Positions 42,717 through 51,669 of a DNA stretch of 63,896 nt are shown here, one piece after another; position 1 is the first letter of the stretch; each line of letters opens with the position of its first letter. A program made the position numbers and the translations under genes. The notes under the pieces are model-generated. The model made no database searches. It was given only the letters and a program-made list of their open reading frames with translations, and was not told the DNA's origin. This DNA comes from Nocardioides sp. (GTDB lineage Bacteria > Actinomycetota > Actinomycetes > Propionibacteriales > Nocardioidaceae). The stretch is taken from the NCBI GenBank assembly GCA_002729525.1, contig PBYI01000010.1:1-63896 (forward strand), written 5' to 3'.

Positions 42717-42740
42717 GATGTGAGACGGCCGTCTCGCATC
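42717..42740. promoter_or_regulatory. 24-bp near-perfect palindrome between the sir operon and glyA
   Basis: The core GAGACGGCCGTCTC (42722-42735) is a perfect 14-bp palindrome, with arms GATG/CATC extending it with one mismatched pair. It lies about 38 bp upstream of the leader-peptide -10 and 58 bp upstream of the glyA -10, suggesting a repressor or activator site. Confidence 0.5.
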
Positions 42741-42811
42741 GTGACCAAAGGCCCGGCGGGCGCCGCTCGCGGATCACGGATCCGGGCGCTCACGCCACTA
42801 CGCTGGCGGCC

Positions 42812-44263
42812 ATGACGTCCCAGGCCGACCACGACGCCCTCACCAGCTCCGCGTACGCCCAGGCACTCGAGGTCATCGGTGCCGTCGAGCCCCGCATCGC
42901 CGAGGCGACCCGCGCCGAGCTCGCCGACCAGCGGGCCTCGCTCAAGCTGATCGCCAGCGAGAACTACGCCTCGCCTGCGGTGCTGATGACGATGGGCACC
43001 TGGTTCTCCGACAAGTACGCCGAGGGCACTGTCGGCCACCGCTTCTACGCCGGCTGCCAGAACGTCGACACCGTCGAGTCGATCGCGGCCGAGCACGCCC
43101 GCGAGCTGTTCGGCGCGGAGTACGCCTACGTGCAGCCGCACTCGGGCATCGACGCCAACCTGGTGGCCTTCTGGTCGATCCTGGCGCACCGCGTCGAGGG
43201 TCCGTGGCTGCAGAAGGCCGGTCTTCGAGGCGTCAACGACCTCACCGAGGCCGACTGGGAGGCGCTGCGCCGCGAGCTGGGCAACCAGCGCCTGCTCGGC
43301 ATGAGCCTGGACGCCGGCGGCCACCTCACCCACGGCTTCCGACCGAACATCAGCGGCAAGATGTTCCACCAGAACCAGTACGGCACCGACCCCGAGACCG
43401 GGCTGCTGGACTACGACGCCCTGGCCGCCAAGGCGCGTGAGTTCAAGCCGCTGGTGCTGGTCGCCGGCTACTCCGCCTACCCGCGTCGGGTGAACTTCGC
43501 GAAGGTGCGCGAGATCGCCGACGAGGTCGGCGCGACGCTCATGGTCGACATGGCGCACTTCGCGGGCCTCGTCGCGGGCAAGGTGTTCACCGGCGACGAG
43601 GACCCGGTGCCGCACGCCCACGTCGTGACCACGACGACCCACAAGTCGCTGCGCGGGCCGCGCGGCGGCATGGTGCTGGCCACCGAGGAGTACGCCCCGA
43701 GCGTCGACCGCGGCTGCCCGATGGTGCTCGGCGGTCCGCTCAGCCACGTGATGGCCGCCAAGGCCGTCGCGCTGGCCGAGGCCAAGCAGGAGTCGTTCCG
43801 CACCTACGCCCAGCAGGTCGCCGACAACGCCCAGAGCCTCGCCGCGGGCTTCACCTCCCGCGGTGCCCATCTGGTCACCGGCGGCACCGACAACCACCTG
43901 GTGCTGCTCGATGTCTCCTCCTACGGTCTCACCGGCCGCCAGGCCGAGTCGGCACTGCTCGAGGCGGGCGTCGTCACCAACCGCAACTCCGTCCCCGCCG
44001 ACCCCAACGGCGCCTGGTACACCTCGGGCATCCGCTTCGGCACCCCGGCGCTGACCACCCGCGGCTTCGGGCACGACGAGTTCGACACCGTCGCCGACCT
44101 GGTCGTCCAGGTGCTCAGCAGCACCCAGCCCGGCACCACCAAGGCGGGCGGCCCCAGCAAGGCGTCGTACGTCCTCGGCGACGGCGTGGCCGACAAGGTC
44201 AAGGCCGCGTCGGCGGAGATGCTCGACAAGCACCCGCTCTACCCGGGCCTCGACCTGGCCTGA
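42812..44263 (+). CDS. glyA: Serine hydroxymethyltransferase
   Basis: A 483-aa PLP enzyme, somewhat longer than the common 420-430 aa because of an insertion around residues 125-190. The PLP Lys is in [15 protein letters not shown]; the N-terminal [11 protein letters not shown] and the [10 protein letters not shown] segment are signatures. It interconverts serine and glycine with tetrahydrofolate, supplying one-carbon units. TACGCT (42799-42804) is 7 nt before the ATG, implying a leaderless transcript; no ribosome site or glycine riboswitch is seen. Confidence 0.95.
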   Translation: MTSQADHDALTSSAYAQALEVIGAVEPRIAEATRAELADQRASLKLIASENYASPAVLMTMGTWFSDKYAEGTVGHRFYAGCQNVDTVESIAAEHARELFGAEYAYVQPHSGIDANLVAFWSILAHRVEGPWLQKAGLRGVNDLTEADWEALRRELGNQRLLGMSLDAGGHLTHGFRPNISGKMFHQNQYGTDPETGLLDYDALAAKAREFKPLVLVAGYSAYPRRVNFAKVREIADEVGATLMVDMAHFAGLVAGKVFTGDEDPVPHAHVVTTTTHKSLRGPRGGMVLATEEYAPSVDRGCPMVLGGPLSHVMAAKAVALAEAKQESFRTYAQQVADNAQSLAAGFTSRGAHLVTGGTDNHLVLLDVSSYGLTGRQAESALLEAGVVTNRNSVPADPNGAWYTSGIRFGTPALTTRGFGHDEFDTVADLVVQVLSSTQPGTTKAGGPSKASYVLGDGVADKVKAASAEMLDKHPLYPGLDLA

Positions 44264-44281
44264 GCCCCCGGAGGGCGCTCG

Positions 44282-45425
44282 TCAGTCGGTCGCCGCCAGG
44301 AGCTCCAGGCTCCAGGCGGTGATCGCCGCGCGCTCCGGCACGGCGGCCGCGAGCACCTCCGGCGGGCCGTCCAGCAGCTCGAACGGCAGGGCCGACAACC
44401 CACGCCACACGAACAGCTCCAGGGCGTGGGCGCGGCGCAGGGCCTCCGGGTCGACGTCGAGGCCCTCGGCGGCCAGGCTCTCGCCGTACGACGCCAGCAG
44501 GCGTGCGTCGAGGACCGCGAGGTCGCCCGCGGGTCGGGCGCCGACCGAGACGTCGCCGACCAGCAGCTGGCCGAGGTCGAAGCCGGCCGGCAGTGCCGCC
44601 CACAGCCCGGAGTCGACGAGCACGAACCCGTCCGGGTCGCCCGGGTCGGCGAGCAGGTTGTTCGGGCAGGCGTCGCCGTGCGCGGCGATGCGCGGCAGCG
44701 CGTCGTACTCTTCCACCAGTGCGGGCAGCCGCTCGGCCGCCGCGAGCAGCGGTGCGCGCAGCGGGGCGAACGCGCCGAGGGCGGGGTGGTCCCAGATCGG
44801 CGAGCGCAGGATCGGCAGCACCTCCATGTCGAGGCGGCCCTCGAGGTAGAAGCGGCCCGACAGGGGCAGCTCGGCCAGGTCGGTGCGGGCCCGGCACGCG
44901 GGGGGAGGTGGCCGTCCGGCCCAGGAGGTACGCCGCCCGGGCGCGGCGGTCGTCGTCCCACACCGCCGGTGCCGGGGCCACCAGCTCCAACCACAGGGCG
45001 CAGGCCTCGCCGTCGGGTTCGACGAGGTCGACGACGGCGTGGGTGCGCGGCATGCGCAGCCCGGACGGCAGCACCGCGCCCAGGTCGGAGCGGTAGACCG
45101 CCGGCTCGGTCCGCCAGGGGAAGCCGGCGGCGGCACGCTCGTGCAGCTCGGGGGGCACCATCGCGAAGAGCGGCGACCGGCTCCAGGGGCGCACGGTCTT
45201 GACGAAGAAGCCGAACGGGCGGCGGCCACCCGGGGTGGCGACGGTGCCGGTGAGCGTCCAGCGCCCCGCCGTCGTGATGGTCGCGACGTCGTACGGGAAC
45301 TCCCGGACGACCCCCTCGGCGCCGGCGACGTCGTCGGGGTCGAGGCCGAGCTGGTCGGCCACCCGTCGCCGGAGCTCGTCGCCGGTGGGCGCGGCTGGTC
45401 CGAGGAGGTCGAGGTCGCTGATCAC
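44282..45425 (-). pseudogene. Phosphotransferase (APH/maltokinase-like) with a +1 frameshift
   Basis: The N-terminal part (VISDLDLLGPAAPTGDELRR to AAYLLGRTATSPR) and the C-terminal part (RTDLAELPLSGRFYLEGR to SLELLAATD) are in different minus-strand frames. They join if one base is removed from the G6 run at 44900-44905. The C-terminal part has the kinase catalytic loop AAHGDACPNNLL and metal-binding Asp in FVLVDSGLW. Intact length would be about 380 aa. It overlaps a promoter region shared with the divergent MarR gene. It is either a recent pseudogene or a homopolymer sequencing error. Confidence 0.8.
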
Positions 45426-45432
45426 GGAAGTG

Positions 45433-45446
45433 GTAAAGTTACTTTC
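45433..45446. promoter_or_regulatory. MarR-type operator with overlapping divergent -10 elements
   Basis: AAAGT-T-ACTTT (45435-45445) is a perfect interrupted palindrome. It holds TAAAGT (plus, 45434-45439, 7 nt before the MarR ATG) and TAACTT (minus, 45441-45436, 10 nt before the phosphotransferase GTG). Confidence 0.6.
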
Positions 45447-45944
45447 ATGAATCCGGTCAAGAGCTTCGGCACCCCCGCTCCCGCGCCGGCGCCGCACCTC
45501 GGGATGCTGCTCGGTCTGGTGCGTCGGCGGCTGCAGGACGACGCCGCCCACGCCGTCCGCGACCGGGGACTGCGGATCTCGCACGCGCGGGTGCTGGGCG
45601 CGGTGCCCGGCCTCGCGGACGACGCGCACGGCATCGACCTGGCGACGGTCGCGCGCCGCGTGGGCTTCACCTCCCAGGCCGCCGGCCAGTTCGCCACCGA
45701 CCTGCGCGGGCGCGGACTGGTGGAGATCCGGGTCGACCCGGTCGACCGCCGGCGTCGCCTGGTCGCGCGGACCCGCGCGGGCGACGAGGTGGTGCGGGCC
45801 TCCGACGACGCCCTGGCCGCCGCCGAGCGCAGGTGGGCCGACGAGGTCGGCCCGGAGCGGTGGGCGGTCGCCCGCGCGGTGCTCGAGGAGCTCGCCGCGC
45901 CCGGACTCGCGGATCTGGGTGGGACGACCGACCCGGGGTCGTGA
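45447..45944 (+). CDS. MarR-family transcriptional regulator
   Basis: A 165-aa winged-helix regulator: recognition-helix region IDLATVARRVGFTSQAAGQF followed by the wing RVDPVDRRRRLVARTRAG. It probably autoregulates and controls the divergent phosphotransferase through the palindrome between them. The ATG follows TAAAGT by 7 nt, consistent with leaderless expression. Convergent with the response-regulator gene (10-bp gap). Confidence 0.85.
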   Translation: MNPVKSFGTPAPAPAPHLGMLLGLVRRRLQDDAAHAVRDRGLRISHARVLGAVPGLADDAHGIDLATVARRVGFTSQAAGQFATDLRGRGLVEIRVDPVDRRRRLVARTRAGDEVVRASDDALAAAERRWADEVGPERWAVARAVLEELAAPGLADLGGTTDPGS

Positions 45945-45954
45945 CGCGCAGGCC

Positions 45955-46632
45955 TCAGGTCCGGCGGTACTCCACCTCCGGCCGCCCGCCCCCGCCGTAG
46001 CGCGGGTGGCGGGTGGCGCGGCCGGTGTCGGCGAGGTGCTCGAGGTAGCGGCGCGCGGTCACCCGCGACGACCCGACGACGCCGGCCGCCTCCGACGCCG
46101 ACAGCGGCCCGTGGTCGCGCAGCGCGACCTGCACCTGCCGCATCGTCTCGGGGCTCATGCCCTTGGGCAGCGGGGCCGAGCCGCCGGTGCGTAATGACCC
46201 CATCATCGCGTCGACCTCGTCCTGCGCGAGCTCCTCGGAGCCGGCGTCCACGCTGGCCCGGTACGCCGCGTACTGCTCGAGCTTGGCGCGGAACCCCGCG
46301 AAGGTGAACGGCTTGATCAGGTAGAGCACCACGCCCTGGGCGACCGCGTGCCGCACCACCTCGGCGTCGCGCGCCGAGGTCACCGCCACCACGTCGCACA
46401 GCACGCCCGCGGCCCGCAGTCGCTGGAGCAGTGCGAGACCGTGCCCGTCGGGCAGGTGCAGGTCGAGCAGCACCAGGTCGACGTCGGCGCCCGGCGCGGC
46501 CAGGGCGCGGGTGGCCTCCGCGGCGCTGCGAGCCACCCCGACGAGCGTGAACCCGTCCAGGCGGTCGACGTACGACGCGTGCGCCTCGGCCGCGAGCGCC
46601 TCGTCCTCGACGACGAGGACCCGCACGCTCAC
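45955..46632 (-). CDS. CitB/DcuR-type response regulator
   Basis: 225 aa. Receiver domain with VVEDEALAAEAH, phospho-acceptor Asp in VLLDLHLPDGHGL, and Lys in YLIKPFTFAGF. The C-terminal HTH (SASEAAGVVGSSRVTARRYLEHL) is of the CitB/DctR type. GTG overlaps the kinase stop (GTGA). With the kinase it should activate the divergent dctA gene on sensing external C4-dicarboxylates or citrate. Confidence 0.88.
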   Translation of the reverse strand: MSVRVLVVEDEALAAEAHASYVDRLDGFTLVGVARSAAEATRALAAPGADVDLVLLDLHLPDGHGLALLQRLRAAGVLCDVVAVTSARDAEVVRHAVAQGVVLYLIKPFTFAGFRAKLEQYAAYRASVDAGSEELAQDEVDAMMGSLRTGGSAPLPKGMSPETMRQVQVALRDHGPLSASEAAGVVGSSRVTARRYLEHLADTGRATRHPRYGGGGRPEVEYRRT

Positions 46633-48263
46633 GGCGTACCTCCCGTGCCAGCCGGTCCCGCGGCCGGGTCGCGCAGGGTGACCTCGACGGACGCGCCGCC
46701 CAGGGCGGAGCGCCCGATGCGGACGTCCCCGCCGTGGCGCCGGGCGACCTGGGCGACCAGCGCCAGCCCGACGCCGCGGCCGCCGGGGGAGGACGACGCC
46801 TTGGTGGTCCACCCGGTCTCGAGTGCGTGGCGCGCCTCCTCGTCGTCCATGCCGGCTCCGGAGTCCTCCACCCGCACGACCGCCTCCCCGGCGGCCGGCC
46901 CCGGGGCCAGGGTGAGCCGGACCCGGCGCCGCTCGGCCGCGCCGGGCCCGGTCGCGGCGTCGACCGCGTTGTCGACGAGGTTGCCGACGACCGTCACCAG
47001 GTCGCGGCCGTGCAGGTCGAGCCCGGGCAGGGTGCCGACGACCTCCAGGTCGGTGCCACGCTCGGCAGCCGCGGCCGACTTGCCGAGCAGCAGCGCGGTC
47101 ACCACCGGGTCGGTGGTCGCCCCCACCAGGCGGTCGGTCAGCAGCTGGGCCAGCTGGAGCTCCTCGGTGGCGAACTCGACCGCGTCGTCGGGCCGTCCCA
47201 TCTCGATGAGGGAGACCACGGTGTGCATGCGGTTGGCAGCCTCGTGGGTCTGCGCCCGCAGGCTCTCGGTCAGCCCGCGCACGACGTCGAGCTCGCCGCT
47301 GACCGCCCGCAGCTCGGTGCGGTCGCGCAGCGTCACCACCGAGCCGACCGCGCGTCCGTCCCACGCCGCGGGCGACGAGCTGACGAGCAGCACCCGGTCG
47401 CCGGCGACGTACAGGTCGTCGGGCGCGGCGTCGCGGCCGAGCGCGGCGTCGACGAGGGCCGGGGCCAGGTCGAGGTCGGCCAGCGGTCGGCCCTCGACGC
47501 CGTCGGGCAGGTCGAGCAGCCGCCGGGCCTCGTCGTTCAGCAGGGCCACCCGACCCTCGCGGTCGAGCAGGAGCAGGCCCTCGCGCACGGCGTGCAGCAC
47601 GGCGGAGTAGTACTCGAACATCCGGGTGATCTCCTGTTCGCCCAGACCGTGGGTCTGGCGGCGCAGTCGACGTCCCACGAGCCACGAGCCGAGCAGGCCC
47701 ACGAGCAGGACCGCGAGCGCCACCAGGCCGATGAGGCGCAGGTCCTCGCGCACCTGGTGGTCGATCGAGGCGACGGTGATGCCGACCGAGACCAGGCCGA
47801 CCAGCGTGCCGTCGTCGAGCACCGGCACGACCGCGCGGATCGAGGGGCCCAGCGTGCCGGCGTACTGCTGGGTGAAGACGCCGCCGTCCGGGGCGTCGCC
47901 GAGGTCGCCGATGAACGGCCGGCCGATCTGCGCCGGGTCGGGGTGGGTGAAGCGGGTCCGGTCGGGCGACATGACCACCACGAAGTCGGTGCCGGTGTCG
48001 CGGCGCACGTCCTCGGCGTACGGCTGGAGGACAGGCGTCGGGTCGGTCGTGCCGAGGGCGTCGCGCACCGTCGGCGAGTCCGCGACCGAGCGCGCCACTG
48101 CGACCGCCTGCTCGGTGGCGTAGTCGTGCGCGTCGGTCGAGGCGTCGATCCAGGCCAGCGCGCCCGAGGCGGCCACGAGCACCAGCACTACGACCAGCTG
48201 GAGGGCCAGCACCTGCTGGGCCACGGAGCGCTCGCGGGTGCGCGGGGCGCCGTCGGTGGCCAT
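46629..48263 (-). CDS. DcuS/CitA-type sensor histidine kinase
   Basis: 544 aa. First membrane helix about 20-40, extracytoplasmic CACHE/PDC sensor about 41-180 (DFVVVMSPDRTRFTHPD, IGRPFIGDLG), second helix about 185-205, PAS domain about 220-330, phospho-acceptor His in QTHEAANRMHTVVSLIEMG, N-box GNLVDNAVDAA and G-boxes DSGAGM and GRGVGLALV. This is the architecture of C4-dicarboxylate/citrate sensors. It is divergent from dctA, 140 bp apart. Confidence 0.9.
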   Translation of the reverse strand: MATDGAPRTRERSVAQQVLALQLVVVLVLVAASGALAWIDASTDAHDYATEQAVAVARSVADSPTVRDALGTTDPTPVLQPYAEDVRRDTGTDFVVVMSPDRTRFTHPDPAQIGRPFIGDLGDAPDGGVFTQQYAGTLGPSIRAVVPVLDDGTLVGLVSVGITVASIDHQVREDLRLIGLVALAVLLVGLLGSWLVGRRLRRQTHGLGEQEITRMFEYYSAVLHAVREGLLLLDREGRVALLNDEARRLLDLPDGVEGRPLADLDLAPALVDAALGRDAAPDDLYVAGDRVLLVSSSPAAWDGRAVGSVVTLRDRTELRAVSGELDVVRGLTESLRAQTHEAANRMHTVVSLIEMGRPDDAVEFATEELQLAQLLTDRLVGATTDPVVTALLLGKSAAAAERGTDLEVVGTLPGLDLHGRDLVTVVGNLVDNAVDAATGPGAAERRRVRLTLAPGPAAGEAVVRVEDSGAGMDDEEARHALETGWTTKASSSPGGRGVGLALVAQVARRHGGDVRIGRSALGGASVEVTLRDPAAGPAGTGGTP

Positions 48264-48332
48264 GCGCGGATCGTGCCACGCGCCCGCGCCGGCCCCGCGG
48301 CAGCGGCGCCCGCGAACACAACGACCACAACG

Positions 48333-48346
48333 GTGACCGGGGTCAC
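48333..48346. promoter_or_regulatory. Candidate response-regulator site upstream of dctA
   Basis: GTGACC-GG-GGTCAC is a perfect interrupted palindrome in the 140-bp kinase-dctA gap, next to repeated ACAACG/CACAACG motifs (48316-48332) that resemble CitB-family targets. Confidence 0.45.
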
Positions 48347-48403
48347 ACGCGGTCGCAGAGTGAGGTCCGCGCCGCGACGGACCCGGCGCGGCAGGAGGAA
48401 ACC

Positions 48404-49840
48404 ATGACCACCACGCCCGTCCCGGGGAGCGCGCCGCAGGAGGCGCACCCGACCCGGAAGCCCCCGCGCAACCGGACGCACTACCTCTACCTCGCGGTCA
48501 TCGCCGCGGTGGTCCTCGGCATCGTCGTGGGGCTGACGGCGCCCGACGTCGCGGTCGAGCTGAAGCCGCTCGGCACGGCCTTCGTGGGCCTGATCAAGAT
48601 GATGATCCAGCCGGTCATCTTCTGCACGATCGCCATCGGCGTCGGCTCGGTCGCCAGCGCCGCTCGGGTCGGCAAGGTCGGCGGCCTCGCGCTCGTCTAC
48701 TTCCTCGCGATGTCGACCGTCGCCCTGGCCATCGGGCTGGTCGTCGGCAACCTGCTGCACCCCGGCGACGGTCTGCGGATCACCTCCGACGTCGCCGCCA
48801 CCGGCCAGAGCCAGGTGGCGTCGGACCACTCCACGACCACCGACTTCGTGCTCGGGATCATCCCGCAGTCGCTGCTGTCGGCGCTCACCTCCGGCGAGGT
48901 GCTCCAGACGCTGCTCGTCGCGCTGCTCGTCGGCTTCGCGCTGCAGGGCATGGGCGCGGCCGGCAAGCCGGTCCTGCGCGGGATCGAGCACGTCCAGCGA
49001 CTGGTCTTCCGGATCCTCGCGATGATCATGTGGGCCGCCCCGGTCGGCGCGTTCGGCGCGATCGCGGCGGTCGTCGGCTCCACCGGTGTCGACGCCCTCA
49101 AGGGCCTCGCGCTGATCATGCTGGGCTTCTACGCCACCTGCGTGGTCTTCGTCTTCGGCGTGCTCGGCACGCTCCTACGACTCGCGACGGGCATCAACGT
49201 CTTCAGCCTGCTGCGCTACCTCGGCCGGGAGTTCCTGCTGATCGTGTCGACGTCCTCGTCGGAGACCGCGCTGCCGCGCCTGGTCGCCAAGATGGAGCAC
49301 GCCGGCGTGGACAAGCCGACCGTGGGCGTGGTCGTGCCGACCGGCTACTCGTTCAACCTCGACGGCACTGCGATCTACCTGACCATGGCGTCCCTGTTCA
49401 TCGCCGAGGCGCTCGGCGACCCGCTCAGCATCGGCGAGCAGGTCTCCCTGCTGGTCTTCATGATCATCGCCTCCAAGGGCGCCGCCGGCGTCACCGGCGC
49501 CGGACTCGCCACGCTGGCCGGTGGGCTCTCCTCGCACCGCCCCGAGCTGCTGGACGGCGTCGGCCTCATCGTCGGCATCGACCGGTTCATGTCCGAGGCC
49601 CGCGCGCTCACCAACTTTGCCGGCAACTCCATCGCCACCGTGCTCATCGGCCACTGGACCGGCGGACTGGACCGCGAGCGGCTCGACGCGGTGCTGCGCG
49701 GCGACCTGCCGTTCGACGAGGCCACGATGCTCGACGAGCACGGGTACGACGACGGGTCGGCCGGGGAGGCGTCGGTCGCCGCGGCGTCGGAGCGGGCGCC
49801 GGACCCGGTGTCGGACCCGGTGCCGGCGGGCCGCGGCTGA
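48404..49840 (+). CDS. dctA: C4-dicarboxylate:cation symporter DctA
   Basis: A 478-aa DAACS-family transporter: IKMMIQPVIFCTIAIGVGS, the serine-rich reentrant STSSSETALPRL (about residues 282-293), GYSFNLDGTAIYLTMASLFIAEA and NFAGNSIATVLIGHW, all characteristic. It imports succinate, fumarate and malate with H+ or Na+. Strong ribosome site GGAGGAA before the ATG. Regulated, by context, by the divergent DcuS/DcuR-like pair. Confidence 0.93.
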   Translation: MTTTPVPGSAPQEAHPTRKPPRNRTHYLYLAVIAAVVLGIVVGLTAPDVAVELKPLGTAFVGLIKMMIQPVIFCTIAIGVGSVASAARVGKVGGLALVYFLAMSTVALAIGLVVGNLLHPGDGLRITSDVAATGQSQVASDHSTTTDFVLGIIPQSLLSALTSGEVLQTLLVALLVGFALQGMGAAGKPVLRGIEHVQRLVFRILAMIMWAAPVGAFGAIAAVVGSTGVDALKGLALIMLGFYATCVVFVFGVLGTLLRLATGINVFSLLRYLGREFLLIVSTSSSETALPRLVAKMEHAGVDKPTVGVVVPTGYSFNLDGTAIYLTMASLFIAEALGDPLSIGEQVSLLVFMIIASKGAAGVTGAGLATLAGGLSSHRPELLDGVGLIVGIDRFMSEARALTNFAGNSIATVLIGHWTGGLDRERLDAVLRGDLPFDEATMLDEHGYDDGSAGEASVAAASERAPDPVSDPVPAGRG

Positions 49841-49882
49841 CGCAGCTGACCGCCGGCCGGCGGGCCGAGCCCTCACCGAACC

Positions 49883-49915
49883 CCTCGACCACCGGGCGAT
49901 CCCCGGTGGTCGAGG
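49883..49915. terminator. Bidirectional hairpin terminator between dctA and the acyl-CoA dehydrogenase gene
   Basis: Perfect 14-bp arms (49883-49896 and 49902-49915) with a 5-nt loop, placed between two convergent genes and 43 bp after the dctA stop. Confidence 0.85.
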
Positions 49916-49926
49916 TGCGTCCGTCC

Positions 49927-51651
49927 TCAGGCCACGGGCGTGGTGCGCTCCACGACGGCGCGCAGGTCGCCGCCCTCGAGCGTGCCGAACACCCCGTCGT
50001 ACGACGACCCGAGGCGGGAGGCGCAGAACAAATCGGCCACCTCGGGCGGGGCGAAGCGCACCAGCAGCGAGCCCTGGAGGCACAGCGCCATCCGGGTCGC
50101 CAGCCGGCGGGCGTTGCGCTCCATCGCGGCCGGGTCGGCCGCACCGGCGCCGAGCATCGCGAGGGTGTCGTGGATGGCGGCGTCGAGCCGGGAGTCCTCG
50201 CCCTGGGCGAGGCCGACCTCGGTGATCCAGGCGTCGAGCACCTCGGGCTCGCGGGTGAGCGCGCGGAGCACGTCGAGGGCGTTGACGTTGCCCGAGCCCT
50301 CCCACACGGAGTTGAGCGGTGCCTCGCGGTAGATCAGCGGCATGCCGGACTCCTCGACGTACCCGTTGCCGCCGAGGCACTCCAGCGCCTCCGCGACCAT
50401 CGCCGGGGTGCGCTTGCAGACCCAGAACTTCGCCAGCGGCAGCGCGATCCGGCGCAGCGCCGCCTCGTGTCCGGTGCCGAGGCCGTCGACCGCCGCGGCG
50501 AGGCGGATCGCCAGGGCGGTGGCCGCCTCCGACTCCACCGCCAGGTCGGCGATCACGTTCTGCATCAGCGGCTTGTCGACCAGGCGCGACCCGAAGGCCG
50601 AGCGGTGGCTGACGTGCCACGACGCCTCCGCCACCGCGCGCCGCATCAGGCCGGCCGAGCCGAGCACGCAGTCGAGGCGGGTGGCGGCGACCATCTCGAT
50701 GATGGTGCGCACGCCGCGGCCCTCGTCGCCGAGGCGCAGCGCCACCGTGCCGTCGAACTCCAGCTCGCTGGAGGCGTTGGAGCGGTTGCCGAGCTTGTCC
50801 TTGAGCCGCACGACGTCGAGGGTGTTGCGGGTGCCGTCGGACAGCACGCGCGGCACCACGAAGCACGACAGGCCGCCGGGCGCCTGCGCGAGCACGAGGA
50901 AGACGTCGTTCATCGGGGCCGAGGTGAACCACTTGTGCCCGTGCAACGTGTACTGCCCCTCGGTCGACGTCGGCCGGGCGATCGTCACGTTGGCCCGCAC
51001 GTCGGAGCCGCCCTGCTTCTCGGTCATCCCCATGCCGGCGAGCGCGCCGAGCTTCTGGTCGGCCGGGCGCAGGCCGAAGTCGTAGCGGGTGGAGGCCAGC
51101 AGCGGCGTCCACTCCTTGGCGATCGCGTCGTCGGCCCGCAGCGCCGGGACGGCGGCGTACGTCATCGACACCGGGCAGCCGTGGCCGGGCTCGGTGTGCA
51201 CCCAGGCCAGGAAGCCGGCGGCGCGGCGTACGTGGGCGTGGGTGTCGCCCTCGTCGGCGCGCTCCCACGGGGTGGCGCCGAGGCCGTGACCGATCGCCTT
51301 GTCCATCAGCCAGTGCCACGACGGGTGGAAGCGCACCTCGTCGACGCGGTGGCCGAACCGGTCGTAGGGCACCAGCTCGGGGTGGTGCTCGTTGGCCAGC
51401 GTGCCGTGCTCGCGGGCCTCCGGGGTGCCGGCGTCGCGACCAAGGTCGGCGAGGCTCGCCAGGGTGGCGGCGTCGGCGTGCCGCAGCACCGCCTCGCTGA
51501 GCGCCCGGTCGGTGGCCACGACGTCGTGGTCCTGCAGCGGCGGCGGCTGGTTGGCGGAGGTGCGCAGCGTCGACCGGGTCGGCGGGGGACCGCTGAACGG
51601 GTCGTCCCGGCTCTCGTCGCTGGTCGTGGCTACCGGCTCGGGGGCGCTCAT
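49927..51651 (-). CDS. AidB-like acyl-CoA dehydrogenase
   Basis: A 574-aa flavoprotein of the AidB subgroup: GMGMTEKQGGSDVRANV and WFTSAPMNDVFLVLAQ, LKDKLGNRSNASSELEF, and LECLGGNGYVEESGMPLIYR are signatures. AidB in enterobacteria is an alkylation-damage protein with isovaleryl-CoA dehydrogenase activity; here no LexA or Ada-type site is seen. TACGGT (51663-51658, minus) is 6 nt before the ATG. It is divergent from the YihY-like gene through a shared palindromic promoter. Confidence 0.88.
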   Translation of the reverse strand: MSAPEPVATTSDESRDDPFSGPPPTRSTLRTSANQPPPLQDHDVVATDRALSEAVLRHADAATLASLADLGRDAGTPEAREHGTLANEHHPELVPYDRFGHRVDEVRFHPSWHWLMDKAIGHGLGATPWERADEGDTHAHVRRAAGFLAWVHTEPGHGCPVSMTYAAVPALRADDAIAKEWTPLLASTRYDFGLRPADQKLGALAGMGMTEKQGGSDVRANVTIARPTSTEGQYTLHGHKWFTSAPMNDVFLVLAQAPGGLSCFVVPRVLSDGTRNTLDVVRLKDKLGNRSNASSELEFDGTVALRLGDEGRGVRTIIEMVAATRLDCVLGSAGLMRRAVAEASWHVSHRSAFGSRLVDKPLMQNVIADLAVESEAATALAIRLAAAVDGLGTGHEAALRRIALPLAKFWVCKRTPAMVAEALECLGGNGYVEESGMPLIYREAPLNSVWEGSGNVNALDVLRALTREPEVLDAWITEVGLAQGEDSRLDAAIHDTLAMLGAGAADPAAMERNARRLATRMALCLQGSLLVRFAPPEVADLFCASRLGSSYDGVFGTLEGGDLRAVVERTTPVA

Positions 51652-51655
51652 GTCG

Positions 51656-51664
51656 TTACCGTAA
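51656..51664. promoter_or_regulatory. Symmetric bidirectional promoter core
   Basis: TTACCGTAA is a perfect palindrome containing TACCGT on the plus strand (51657-51662) and TACGGT on the minus strand (51663-51658), each 6-7 nt from a divergent ATG. Confidence 0.6.
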
Positions 51665-51669
51665 TCCGC

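Noticed and set aside
42741..42811. Glycine riboswitch in front of glyA
   Set aside because: The -10 ends 7 nt before the ATG, leaving no room for a leader RNA.
44900..44905. G6 run as a phase-variation switch
   Set aside because: Six bases is short for slippage-based switching and the same defect occurs at another G6, which favours a sequencing artefact.
49927..51651. AidB-like gene as part of the SOS or Ada response
   Set aside because: No LexA, RecA-NDp or Ada-type element upstream; only a constitutive-looking bidirectional promoter core.
49030..51669. Upstream extension of the YihY-like frame through the AidB and dctA region
   Set aside because: The extension is antisense to or out of frame with clear genes; the ATG at 51670 has a matching promoter.
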